This document shows positions 39,959 to 48,206 of a stretch of DNA of 64,000 nt, piece after piece; positions within the stretch are counted from its first letter, which is position 1, and each line of letters starts with the position of its first letter. The translations under genes and the position numbers were made by a program. Origin of the DNA: VRUE01 sp963715625. Lineage in GTDB: Bacteria > Actinomycetota > Thermoleophilia > Solirubrobacterales > 70-9. The stretch is from assembly GCA_963715625.1 (NCBI GenBank), contig OY970260.1:372001-436000 (forward strand), in the 5' to 3' direction. The notes beneath the pieces are model-generated. The model made no database searches, had not been told where the DNA came from, and saw nothing but the letters and a program-made list of their open reading frames with translations.

Positions 39959-41611
39959 TCAGCAGCCCGCGTTGGGGGCCTGGCCCGCTGCCGGCAGGCC
40001 CGTGCACTCGACGTAGGAGCCGGCATGGAAGGCGGTGCCGCTGGATTCGTCTTCGAGTGCTTTCTGGAGCTGCTCGAGCAGCAGTTCGCGGCTTTCGAGG
40101 TCCAGTTCTTTCTGGCTCAGGAGTTCTTCGATCGCTTTGGCGCCGCTGCCGTCACCGGCCGGCCTGATTTCCGCCGGCGCCGTGAAGCCGGTGTCCTGTT
40201 CGATCTTGCCGTTGCCGCTCATCGCGATCGTCTTGCCGGCGACGATGCCCTTGAACGTCGCGTTGCCGCTGATGCTGATGTTGGTGTTGGGGCCGTAGAT
40301 GACGAACTCGTCGGTGGTCGAGTTGTTGCCCGAAAGGCTGACCTGGCTGGCCGACGTGGTCGAGCCGAGCAGGTAGAAGCCGGGCATGTCGAACTGCCCC
40401 GAGCCGGGTTTGTAGCCGGTGGCGCTGATTTCGTTGTTGCCGCTCATGCTGATCTGGTTCGAGGTGCCGCAATGCTCGGGGGTGTCGAAGAAGAAGCGCA
40501 CGTGGGAGCCGGCGGCCATGATCAGCTTCGAGTTGCCGCTGAAGGAGAGCGAGCAGATCCAGTAGTCGCCGCCGCCGACGGTGAGGGTCGAGTTGCCGGA
40601 GAGGCTGATCGCGCGGGTGTTCGGGTTGAACGGTGAGGTGCTGCTCCATGTGCCTCCCGTGTAGGTGTCTTTCTGGCATTCGGCAGGCAGCCCGCCGCTG
40701 CACTTGGTGATTCGGCCATTGGAGTTTTTCGTCGCGATGTCGGACGGGATGAAGCTGCTGACTTCCGGCAGGGTCGTGGTGCCTTCGGTGAAGGTGTAGC
40801 CGCTGCACTGCGAGGCGTTGCCGCTTTTGGACCATTTTTTGCCGACGCCGACCCGGATGTCGCCGCAGATGCTGGCGTTGCCGGAGGTGACGAGGTTGCC
40901 GTTGGTGCCCACCCCGACCCGGATGTTGCCGTTGCCGCTGACGGTGATTTCGTCCTTGCCGATCAGTCCCGCGACGCTGCCACCATGTTCTTCTTCTTCG
41001 ATTTTCAGCTGCAGTTCTTCTTCGAGTTCTTTCAGTTCCTGCGCGGTGAGTTCTTTGCCTTCGGTTTCCTGCAGAAGTTCTTCTTCGAGTTTCTCTTTGT
41101 CGAAGAAGCCAGTGATGCCGGCCTGATCGAGGCTCAGCTCGACCCGACGGCTGACGCCGCTCGCGGTGGCGGTCGAGACGATGCACACTTCGTGCCCGCC
41201 GCAGACGCCGCCGACCGTGCTGACCCGGTAGCTGTATGGCACACCGCCGACCTCGCCTTCGATCGGCGCGCACCAGCCGGGTTCGCTCGACACCTCCGGC
41301 CCAGGCTCGAGGCCTTCCGCGCCTTCGTTGAGGCACGGCTCTTCCTCGTTGAGCAGGGAGGCATACTGGTTCTGCCTCTGCAACGCGACGTTGGCGCCGG
41401 CGTCGGCGGCAGCGATCGCGCTCTTGGAACCGCTGTCGCGGTGCGAGCCCTGCTGGACGTTGACCGAGGACAGCACCGCGACGCCGACGAGCGCGATCGC
41501 GGTGATCATCGCGAAGAGGGCAACCGGGAGGGCCATGCCGCGCTCGCCGCTGCGGCGGAGCTCACGGAGACGGCGGTGCAGTGCGTGATACACGGACATC
41601 GGGAGGTCCAT
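39959..41611 (-). CDS. PilX-like protein with repeated SGN motifs, 550 aa
   Basis: A prepilin-like N-terminus: RRSGERG then MALPVALFAMITAIALVGVA. A coiled-coil segment near 170-215 (EELLQETEGKELTAQELKEL) follows, and then a beta-rich domain with repeated Xaa-SGN motifs (TVSGNGNI, SLSGNSTL, SMSGNNEI, SLSGNNST, SISGNATF, AMSGNGKI), each about 20-35 residues apart, as in a beta-helix. It is first of the pilX-type genes in the locus, after pilT2. It is much longer than typical PilX, consistent with an adhesive or structural pilus-tip protein. Confidence 0.72.
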   Translation of the reverse strand: MDLPMSVYHALHRRLRELRRSGERGMALPVALFAMITAIALVGVAVLSSVNVQQGSHRDSGSKSAIAAADAGANVALQRQNQYASLLNEEEPCLNEGAEGLEPGPEVSSEPGWCAPIEGEVGGVPYSYRVSTVGGVCGGHEVCIVSTATASGVSRRVELSLDQAGITGFFDKEKLEEELLQETEGKELTAQELKELEEELQLKIEEEEHGGSVAGLIGKDEITVSGNGNIRVGVGTNGNLVTSGNASICGDIRVGVGKKWSKSGNASQCSGYTFTEGTTTLPEVSSFIPSDIATKNSNGRITKCSGGLPAECQKDTYTGGTWSSTSPFNPNTRAISLSGNSTLTVGGGDYWICSLSFSGNSKLIMAAGSHVRFFFDTPEHCGTSNQISMSGNNEISATGYKPGSGQFDMPGFYLLGSTTSASQVSLSGNNSTTDEFVIYGPNTNISISGNATFKGIVAGKTIAMSGNGKIEQDTGFTAPAEIRPAGDGSGAKAIEELLSQKELDLESRELLLEQLQKALEDESSGTAFHAGSYVECTGLPAAGQAPNAGC

Positions 41612-41675
41612 CGGCCCGAGGCGCCCGCGGCTTTAGCCGTAAATAGCCGCAGATCGGGTCGGTTGGACGCTCGTA

Positions 41676-42790
41676 CTACTCGGCGGCCTGACCGGCGAGC
41701 TGCTCGATCCCGCTGGCGCGCTGGCCCCCTGCGGCGAGCATCAGCTTGAAGTCGTGCGGGCTGGAGGCGTAGTCGAGCGCCACCTGCTCGGAGACCCTGC
41801 CCTCCATCACGTAGCCGAGCAGGGACTGGTCGAAGGTGCGCATGCCGTAGTACTCCCCCTCGGCGATCACCCCGGTGATCTTGCCCGTCTCCTCGGGGTT
41901 CAGAATCAGGTCCTGCACGCGGCCGGTTACGACCAGCACCTCCGACGCGGGCACGCGGCCTTCGCCGCCGATGTCGGGGACGAGGCGCTGCGCGATCGCG
42001 CCTTTCAGCGTCGCGGCGAGCATCACCCGGGCCTGGTGCTGGAGGTGGGGGGGAAGAAGTCGATGATGCGGTTGATCGTCTCGGTCGCGTCCAGGGTGTG
42101 GACCGTGGAGAGGACCAGGTGGCCCGTCTCGGCCGCCGAGAGCGCCGTGCGCACGGTCTCCTCGTCGCGCATCTCGCCGATCAGGATCACGTCGGGGTCC
42201 TGGCGCAGGACGCGCCGCATCGCGCGGCTGAAGCTCTCGGTGTCAGAGCCGACTTCGCGCTGGTTGACGATCGAGCTCTTGTCCGCGTGCAGGTACTCGA
42301 TCGGGTCCTCGAGCGTGATGATGTGGTGCGGGCGGGTGCGGTTGATGTGGTCGATCATCGCCGCCAGGGTCGTGCTCTTGCCCGAGCCGGTGGTGCCGGT
42401 GACGAGGATGATCCCGCGCTGCTCCTCGGCCAGGCTGGTGACGACCGGAGGAAGGCCCAGCTCCTCCACAGAGCGAATCTCGAAGGGGATCGCGCGGCAG
42501 ACGATCGAGATCGAGCCGCGCTGTTTGAAGGTGTTGACGCGGAAGCGGGAGAGGCCCGGGAGCGAGTAGGAGAAGTCGGCCTCGCCTGTTTCCTCGAACT
42601 CGGTCAGCGAGCGGACCTCCGCCATGTCGTGGAAGGCTTTCTCCGTGTCCTCCTGGGTCAGCCGCTCGTAGCCCTCGAGCTGGACCAGCTCGCCGTGCTG
42701 GCGGATCGTCGGCTTCTGGTTGACCTTGACGTGGAGGTCCGAGCCCTCCCGCTCGATGAGTTGGCGCAGCGCTTTGTCGATCTCGAACAT
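41676..42790 (-). pseudogene. Second PilT-family ATPase, frameshifted at a C7 tract
   Basis: The frame from ATG 42790 has Walker A VTGTTGSGKSTTLAAMIDHI, ITLEDPIEYLHADK, Walker B VILIGEMRDEETVRTALSAA and STVHTLDATETINRIIDFFP, and is then cut by a stop. The next frame resumes exactly at VMLAATLKGAIAQRLVPDIG and ends normally. Adding one C to the seven-C run (G7 on the given strand at 42047-42053) restores PilT of 371 residues (FFPPHLQHQARVMLAA). PilU-like or second PilT function is likely. The break may be a sequencing error, mutation or switching site. Confidence 0.85.
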
Positions 42791-42837
42791 CCCGACCTCT
42801 ATCGGCCGGGATGCCCGTACTCCTTAGGCCTGGAAAC

Positions 42838-43944
42838 TCAGGTGACCTCTCGGAGCTTTTGAGCTTCTCCGAGCTGCTGCAGCTTTTTCAGGCTCTGGTT
42901 CTCGATCTGGCGGATGCGCTCGCGGGTGACGTTGAACGTCCGCCCCACCTCGTCCAGCGTGCGCGGGTGCTCGCCACCGAGGCCGTAGCGCAGCTCGAGC
43001 ACGCGCCGCTCGCGGTAGGAGAGGTTCTCCAGCGCCTCCTTCAGCGCCTCTTTGGTAAGCAGGTCGGCCGCGCGGTCGAAGGGCGACTCGGCCTTCTCGT
43101 CGGCGATGAACTGGCCGAACTCCGACTCCTCCTCGTCGCCGACCGGCTTCTCCAGCGAGACCGGGGCCTGGGCGGAGCGCTTGATCGAGTCGACCTCCTC
43201 GGGGTCGATGCCGGTGACCTCGGCGATCTCCTCCGGGGTCGGCTCGCGGCCCAGCTCTGTGACCAGCTTGCGCTCGGCGCGGCCGATCTTGTTCAGCTTC
43301 TCGACCACGTGGACCGGGATGCGGATCGTCCGCGCCTTGTCGGCGAGCGCGCGGGCGATCGCCTGGCGGATCCACCAGGTCGCGTAGGTGGAGAACTTGA
43401 ACCCCTTGCGGTAGTCGAACTTCTCCGCCGCGCGGACCAGGCCCAGCGTCCCCTCCTGGATCAGGTCGAGGAAGGGCAGGCCCTGGTTGCGGTAGTTCTT
43501 CGCGATCGAGACGACCAGGCGCAGGTTGGACTCGACCATTTTCTGCTTCGCGTCGAGGTCGCCGCGCTCGATCCGCTTGGCGAGTTCGACCTCCTCCGCG
43601 GCGGTCAGCAGGCGGACCTTGCCGATGTCCTTGAGGAACAGCTGCAGGCTGTCCGTGGTCATGTCGGGTTTCAGGTCGAGCGCCTGTTTCTGGCGGCGCC
43701 GGCCTTTCTTGCCGGTGTCGGCGGGCATCGCTTCCGCGGCCGCTTTCTGGGCCGGGTCCATGTCCTCGACAAGCTCGATGCCCGACTTCTCGAGGTGCCC
43801 GTAGAGGTCCTCGACGTCGGACTCGTCCAGATCGACCTCCGAGACCGCGGAGGCGATGTCGCCGAAGGTCAGCACGCCAAGCTGCTGCCCTCGCGTTATG
43901 AGGCCTTTGACCTCCTCAAGCTCCTGAAGCTCTGCTACCAGCAT
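42838..43944 (-). CDS. rpoD: Primary RNA polymerase sigma factor (RpoD/SigA type)
   Basis: Sigma-70 of 368 residues. Region 1.2 is DSLQLFLKDIGKVRLLTAAE near 98, region 2 is LRLVVSIAKNYRNQGLPFLD and FKFSTYATWWIRQAIARALA near 145-205, region 3 follows, and region 4 is ENLSYRERRVLELRYGLGGE and RTFNVTRERIRQIENQSLKK at the C-terminus. The N-terminal region 1.1 is short. It is behind a hairpin-plus-T-run at 44019-44044 in its own leader region. Confidence 0.95.
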   Translation of the reverse strand: MLVAELQELEEVKGLITRGQQLGVLTFGDIASAVSEVDLDESDVEDLYGHLEKSGIELVEDMDPAQKAAAEAMPADTGKKGRRRQKQALDLKPDMTTDSLQLFLKDIGKVRLLTAAEEVELAKRIERGDLDAKQKMVESNLRLVVSIAKNYRNQGLPFLDLIQEGTLGLVRAAEKFDYRKGFKFSTYATWWIRQAIARALADKARTIRIPVHVVEKLNKIGRAERKLVTELGREPTPEEIAEVTGIDPEEVDSIKRSAQAPVSLEKPVGDEEESEFGQFIADEKAESPFDRAADLLTKEALKEALENLSYRERRVLELRYGLGGEHPRTLDEVGRTFNVTRERIRQIENQSLKKLQQLGEAQKLREVT

Positions 43945-44018
43945 CCTGTTCTACTCGTTTCCTTGCGCTAGGTGGTTAGGTCCTGCGACTGGAACGCCCC
44001 CGCGGGCGAAAAGTCGCG

Positions 44019-44044
44019 AAAAAACGGACCGGCGATCCGGTCCG
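44019..44044 (-). terminator. Intrinsic-terminator-like hairpin in the rpoD leader
   Basis: CGGACCGG/CCGGTCCG (44025-44032 and 44037-44044) with a 4-base loop is followed, on the leftward strand, by six T residues (44024-44019). No gene on that strand ends just before it, so it may be an attenuator of the rpoD message or end a short RNA starting in the 44.05-44.14 kb gap. Confidence 0.6.
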
Positions 44045-44124
44045 CGTTGCCGATTAGTCTGCGCTGCCCCTGGCCCGTACTGGGCGTCATGGTTCGCTTC
44101 AAACGTCTGTTCGCATCATAGTCG

Positions 44125-44139
44125 CTTCAGTTTCTGAAG
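44125..44139. promoter_or_regulatory. Operator-like site before the YihY gene
   Basis: CTTCAGTTTCTGAAG, three bases before the ATG at 44143, matches 13 of 15 positions of the site before the HxlR gene at 23221-23235. It could block translation or transcription start when bound by that HxlR protein. Confidence 0.5.
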
Positions 44140-44142
44140 TCA

Positions 44143-45063
44143 ATGCCCAAACCACTGCGACATTCACGCCCATGGCTGCGCGCCTTCTGGCAGCGGGCCT
44201 ACCGCGAGAACGTCACCGGGCTCTCGGCGATGGTCGCCTACAACCTGATGCTGGCGGTCTTCCCCTTCGCCCTGCTCGTCCTCTTCGTCTTCGGCCAGGT
44301 GCTGAAGATCGGCGGCGTCGAGGCGAGCGTGCTCGACGACCTCCAGCGCCTCTTCCCCAACGTCGAGCAGGGAACCCTCACCGACGTCCTCAACCGGATC
44401 GAGGAAAACTCGACCACGATCGGGATCGCCGCCTTCCTCGGCTCGCTCTGGATCGGCGCCTCCTTCTGGGGCGCGATGGACACCGCCTTCTGCCGCATCT
44501 ACCACGTCGAGTGCCGCGGCTGGGTCGAGCAGAAGCGCTTCTCCTTCGCGATGCTGGCGGTCGTCCTCCTCTTCATCGCCGCCAGCATCTTCCTGCCGAC
44601 GATGGAGAGCGCGCTGGCCTCCAGCACCGACCGGCTGCCGCTCGGCCTCTCCGACATCAAGGCGATCGACACCGCGCTGCTGCTCGGCGCCGCGATCCTG
44701 ATCGTCTTCCTGATCTGCTGCGTGATCTTCTGGGCGGTGCCGAAGGGCCACATGCCCTGGCGCGCGGTCTGGCCCGGCGCCGCCTTCGTCACCCTCTGCG
44801 CCGGCATCGCCAACTGGCTCTTCCCCTTCTACCTCTCCAACGTCTCCAGCCTCTCGCGCTTCGGCTCGACACTGGGATTCGTCCTCATCGCCCTGCTCTG
44901 GTTCTACGTGCTCAGCCTGGCGCTGCTGGCGGGCGCGGTGATCAACTCGCTGCGCCACGAGCTGCACGACACCGGCGAGATGCCCTACGCGCCTGCGGGC
45001 TCGGCGGCGGCGCCCGAGGAGGACTGCGGCTGTGCCGAGCGAGCGCCGAAGAGCGCGTCGTGA
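44143..45063 (+). CDS. YihY/UPF0761 family membrane protein, 306 aa
   Basis: A polytopic inner-membrane protein with about six membrane segments, beginning SAMVAYNLMLAVFPFALLVL and ending GSTLGFVLIALLWFYVLSLA, the pattern of the former RNase BN (YihY) family. The true function of the family is unsettled; it is not the tRNA-processing RNase BN. Its last 79 bases overlap the regulator gene on the opposite strand, and its C-terminus contains an acidic Cys pair DCGCAE. An HxlR-type operator is at its start codon. Confidence 0.85.
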   Translation: MPKPLRHSRPWLRAFWQRAYRENVTGLSAMVAYNLMLAVFPFALLVLFVFGQVLKIGGVEASVLDDLQRLFPNVEQGTLTDVLNRIEENSTTIGIAAFLGSLWIGASFWGAMDTAFCRIYHVECRGWVEQKRFSFAMLAVVLLFIAASIFLPTMESALASSTDRLPLGLSDIKAIDTALLLGAAILIVFLICCVIFWAVPKGHMPWRAVWPGAAFVTLCAGIANWLFPFYLSNVSSLSRFGSTLGFVLIALLWFYVLSLALLAGAVINSLRHELHDTGEMPYAPAGSAAAPEEDCGCAERAPKSAS

Positions 45064-45944
45064 AGCCCGTGAACCACTTCCCGTCCCAGTTCCGCGTCGC
45101 CGCCGAAGCGGAGGCGCTCGGGGTCGCGGCCGATCACGGCGTCGAGCCAGGCCGCTACCGGGCCGAGGACCCAGGTCTCGGGGCGCGCCTCGATCCGCGC
45201 CACGCATGAGGTGACCTTGCCCTTGTCGATCGCCAGCTGCGCCCCCGCCCAGGGCCTGCCGGAATCGTCGCGGCCGGCTTCGACTGCAACCTGGCAGGCC
45301 CCGCTCGATCCCGGGCACAGCTCGATCGTCGGGGCGACCAGCAGGAATGCCGACTCGACGTCGATGCGGCCGATCGGCGCCGCGATCGTGGGCATGTGCA
45401 GGCGCTCGCAGCGAGCCGCGACCACGAGCGGACCGATCGCCTGGCGAAGCCAGGGGCTGACCGTGTACTGGCGCCCCTTGCTGCCCTCGTCGTGGGGACC
45501 GAGTTCGACCTGCCCGGCCAGGCGCATCGCGGAGAGCCGGCGCTCGAGCGCCGGATAGGTGCAGTTGTCGATCAGCTTGTCGAGCTCGGTGAGCGTCAGC
45601 GGTCGCGCCGCCAAAGCCCGGACGATGGTCGAGCCCCAGCCTCCGATGAGCGCCTTCAGCGCCAGTTTGGCCGACGCGCCGTCCAGTGCGATCGGTCCCT
45701 CCGGGGCGAGCCGAAGCCACTCCTCCACCGCATTGGCGGCGAGCAGGAGGTCCCGGCCGAGGGGAGTCAGCTCGTAGGCGAGGATGCTGGGACGCTCGCC
45801 ACGGCAACGGGTCAGCACCCCGACCTCGACCAGCTTGGAGAGGTTGCCGCGCAGCGTCGACTGCGCCGGGCCGCCGAGCTCGGCGCGCAGGTCCGAGAGC
45901 CGCATCGGGCCCTCGGCGAGCGCCCGCAGGACGAGCGCATTCAA
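44985..45944 (-). CDS. Regulator with two winged-helix domains and a C-terminal SCP2-like domain
   Basis: Residues 1-70 form one winged helix (RALAEGPMRLSDLRAELGG and STLRGNLSKLVEVGVLTRC) and 90-160 a second HxlR-like one (ARPLTLTELDKLIDNCTYPA, RRLSAMRLAGQVEL). The remaining 150 residues include WLRQAIGPLVVAARCERLHM and a segment resembling SCP2-like folds of other actinobacterial HxlR proteins. TTG 45944 is the apparent start. A promoter at 46065-46093 and several GAATACT/GAGTAT motifs precede it. The 3' end overlaps the YihY gene antisense, so the two could regulate each other. Confidence 0.72.
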   Translation of the reverse strand: MNALVLRALAEGPMRLSDLRAELGGPAQSTLRGNLSKLVEVGVLTRCRGERPSILAYELTPLGRDLLLAANAVEEWLRLAPEGPIALDGASAKLALKALIGGWGSTIVRALAARPLTLTELDKLIDNCTYPALERRLSAMRLAGQVELGPHDEGSKGRQYTVSPWLRQAIGPLVVAARCERLHMPTIAAPIGRIDVESAFLLVAPTIELCPGSSGACQVAVEAGRDDSGRPWAGAQLAIDKGKVTSCVARIEARPETWVLGPVAAWLDAVIGRDPERLRFGGDAELGREVVHGLHDALFGARSAQPQSSSGAAAEPAGA

Positions 45945-46064
45945 GGGGACGGCCAGCAGGCTGAGAACGGCCGTGCCCGCTCGGAGCCGCTGACTCGCCT
46001 CAGCGGCGTGCGCAGACGACGCGCCCCCCGACAGTTCCCTTAGAATACTTGAGAATATTAGATA

Positions 46065-46093
46065 AGTATATCCCGAGTATCCGACCTAGACAA
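46065..46093 (-). promoter_or_regulatory. Promoter and operator-like AT-rich region of the double winged-helix gene
   Basis: On the leftward strand TTGTCT (46093-46088), a 17-base spacer and TATACT (46070-46065) form a good sigma-70 promoter. Around it are GATACTC, TATACTT and AAGTATTC, which repeat the half-sites found in the operator at 59976-59999. Confidence 0.6.
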
Positions 46094-46146
46094 GACGGAG
46101 CACTGGGCGACCGGAACAGGGCCGGTTTGGAGCGTGGCGAGAGAGG

Positions 46147-47145
46147 CTAGCCGTAGCGCTCGCCGATGATCGCGCGCAGCTTGGCGCGATCGTGGCGGGC
46201 GTGGACCCGGCGCACGGTCCCTGAGCGGGAGCGCATGACGAGCGACTCGGTGGTGGCGCCGGCGCCGCGGTAGCGGACGCCCTGGAGGACGTCGCCGTCG
46301 GTGACGCCGGTGGCGGAGAAGAAGACGTCCTCGCCCGAGCAGAGGTCGTCGGCGGTGAGGACGCGGTCGAGGTCGTAGCCGGCGTCGAGGGCGGCGCTGC
46401 GCTCCTCGTCGTTGCGCGGCCAGAGGCGGCCGAGCTGCTGGCCGCCCATCGACTTCAGCGCCGCGGCGGAGAGAACGCCCTCGGGGGTCCCGCCGATGCC
46501 CCAGAGCAGGTCGACGGGCGAGCGATCGCTGACCGCGAGCAGCGCGGCAGAGACGTCGCCGTCGGTGATCAGGCGGATGCGGCCGCCGGCCTCGCGCACT
46601 TCTCGCATCGCGTCCTCGTGGCGGGGGCGGTCGAGCATGACGACGGTGACGTCGCCGACGCTGCCGCCCTTGCGCTCGGCGACCAGCTTCAAGGTCTCGG
46701 GCAGTGGCCGGTCGAGGTCGAGCAGGTCGGCGATCTCCTCGCCGCCGGCCATCTTCTCCATGTAGACGCAGGGCCCGGGGTCGAACATCGAGCCGCGCTC
46801 GGCAAGGGCGATCACGGCGAGGGCGCTGGGCATGCCGAGGGCGCAGAGGCGCGTCCCCTCCAGCGGGTCGACGGCGATGTCGGCCACCGGGGGGCTGCCG
46901 TCGCCGATGTGCTCGCCGTTGTAGAGCATCGGTGCCTCGTCCTTCTCCCCCTCGCCGATGACGACGACGCCGTCCATCGAAACCGAGTCGAGGACGAAGC
47001 GCATCGCGTCGACCGCGGCCTGGTCGGCGGCGATCTTGTCGCCGCGCCCAACCCAGCGGGCGGCCGCGAGCGCCGCCGCCTCGGTGACGCGCACGAGCTC
47101 GAGCGCCAGGTTGCGATCCGGCTTGGGCTGCGAGATCTCACCCAT
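46147..47145 (-). CDS. glpX: Class II fructose-1,6-bisphosphatase GlpX
   Basis: Dephosphorylates fructose-1,6-bisphosphate in gluconeogenesis. The metal- and substrate-binding motifs are VVVIGEGEKDEAPMLYNGEH near 60, ADIAVDPLEGTRLCALGMPS near 85, and LITDGDVSAALLAV near 190, with DLLWGIGGTPEGVLSAAALK near 210. The 332 residues are typical. ATG 47145 (MGEISQPKPDRNLALELVRV) is preferred; an open frame upstream only passes through the family 1 palindrome. Most actinobacteria rely on this enzyme as their only FBPase. Confidence 0.94.
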   Translation of the reverse strand: MGEISQPKPDRNLALELVRVTEAAALAAARWVGRGDKIAADQAAVDAMRFVLDSVSMDGVVVIGEGEKDEAPMLYNGEHIGDGSPPVADIAVDPLEGTRLCALGMPSALAVIALAERGSMFDPGPCVYMEKMAGGEEIADLLDLDRPLPETLKLVAERKGGSVGDVTVVMLDRPRHEDAMREVREAGGRIRLITDGDVSAALLAVSDRSPVDLLWGIGGTPEGVLSAAALKSMGGQQLGRLWPRNDEERSAALDAGYDLDRVLTADDLCSGEDVFFSATGVTDGDVLQGVRYRGAGATTESLVMRSRSGTVRRVHARHDRAKLRAIIGERYG

Positions 47146-47168
47146 CGCCCGGCAGCCTATTCGATCCC

Positions 47169-47215
47169 TTCCGGTGCGCTTTATGCCACCTATAGGCACA
47201 TAAGGCGCACCGGAA
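47169..47215. repeat. 47 bp intergenic palindrome, family 1 copy 2
   Basis: Begins TTCCGGTGCGCTTTATGCC and ends GGCGCACCGGAA, nearly identical to copy 1 at 22768-22814 except in the loop (ACCTATAG against ACCGATGG). It lies between divergent glpX and the luciferase-like gene. Confidence 0.85.
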
Positions 47216-47234
47216 CGGGGGTAGGGCGGGTAGG

Positions 47235-48173
47235 GTGCCCGACATGGAAAGGTGGGGACTGACGCTGCCGCTGCCGGGGCTCTCGCTCGCCGCCCACGAG
47301 GAGCCGGTGAAGCGAGCCGAGGCGGTCGGCTATACCGACTTCTGGAGCGGCGAGACGAACGGGCCCGACGGCTTCACGCCGCTGGCGCTGAGCGCCGCCT
47401 GGACCGAACGGGCGCGGCTCGGAACCGGGATCGTCGGCGTCTTCCAGCGCGGCCCGGCCCTGCTCGCACAGGAGGCGGCAGCACTTGCGAGCGCCTCGGA
47501 CGGTCGCTTCGTGCTCGGCATCGGCTCCTCCTCGGACCGGATCGTGGAGGGCTGGAACGGGATCCCCTTCGAGCGGCCGCTGGCGAAGGTGCGCGAGACG
47601 CTCGACTTCCTGCAGGTCGCGCTCGCGGGCGAACGGACCTCGACCGGGTTCAAGCTCGAGACCGCGCCGGCGGAGAGGGTGCCGATCGTGCTCGCGGCGC
47701 TGCGCGGCAAGATGCTCGAGCTGGCGGTCGAGCGCGCCGATGGCGCCTTCACCAACTTCCTGCCGCTCGGCGGACTGTCCAAGGTGACCGCCCGGCTCGA
47801 GGGCGCGCCGGAGGGGTTCGAGCTGCTCTGCCGCTTCTTCTGCCTGCCGGGCGAGCGCGAGGCGGTCGAGCCGCTGGCCCGCTTCATGTTCTCCTCCTAC
47901 ATCACCGTGCCGGTCTACGCCGCCTTCTACCGCTGGCTCGGCTACGGCGAGGAGATCGACGCGATGATCGCCGCCTGGGAGTCGGGCGACCGCCAGGGCG
48001 CGGCGGCCGCGGCCCCCTGGGACCTGATCGAGGCGATGTTCGTCTTCGGCTCGCCGGAGGAGATGAAGGAGCGGATCGGCGCCTTCGTCGAGGGCGGGGT
48101 CACCCTGCCGATCCTCACCCCGATCACGACGCCCGACAGGCTGGGCGAGCTGATCGAGGCGCTGGCGCCCTGA
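47235..48173 (+). CDS. Luciferase-like (F420/FMN-type) oxidoreductase
   Basis: A TIM-barrel flavoprotein of the LLM superfamily, 312 residues: start WGLTLPLPGLSLAAHEEPVK, then YTDFWSGETNGPDGFTPLAL, ARLGTGIVGVFQRGPALLAQ, DGRFVLGIGSSSDRIVEGWN near 100, and PERVPIVLAALRGKMLELAV-like region near 150. Actinobacterial members use cofactor F420. The GTG at 47235 or the ATG at 47244 are both possible; RBS information does not decide. The substrate is unknown. The C-terminal part FVFGSPEEMKERIGAFVEGG is standard. Confidence 0.87.
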   Translation: MPDMERWGLTLPLPGLSLAAHEEPVKRAEAVGYTDFWSGETNGPDGFTPLALSAAWTERARLGTGIVGVFQRGPALLAQEAAALASASDGRFVLGIGSSSDRIVEGWNGIPFERPLAKVRETLDFLQVALAGERTSTGFKLETAPAERVPIVLAALRGKMLELAVERADGAFTNFLPLGGLSKVTARLEGAPEGFELLCRFFCLPGEREAVEPLARFMFSSYITVPVYAAFYRWLGYGEEIDAMIAAWESGDRQGAAAAAPWDLIEAMFVFGSPEEMKERIGAFVEGGVTLPILTPITTPDRLGELIEALAP

Positions 48174-48206
48174 GGCACTCGGCCCTGCCGCTGGCGCTGG
48201 GAGTCC

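Noticed and set aside
44055..44100. 39-codon leftward ORF running through the hairpin before rpoD
   Set aside because: No ribosome binding site and it crosses the terminator-like structure, so translation is unlikely.
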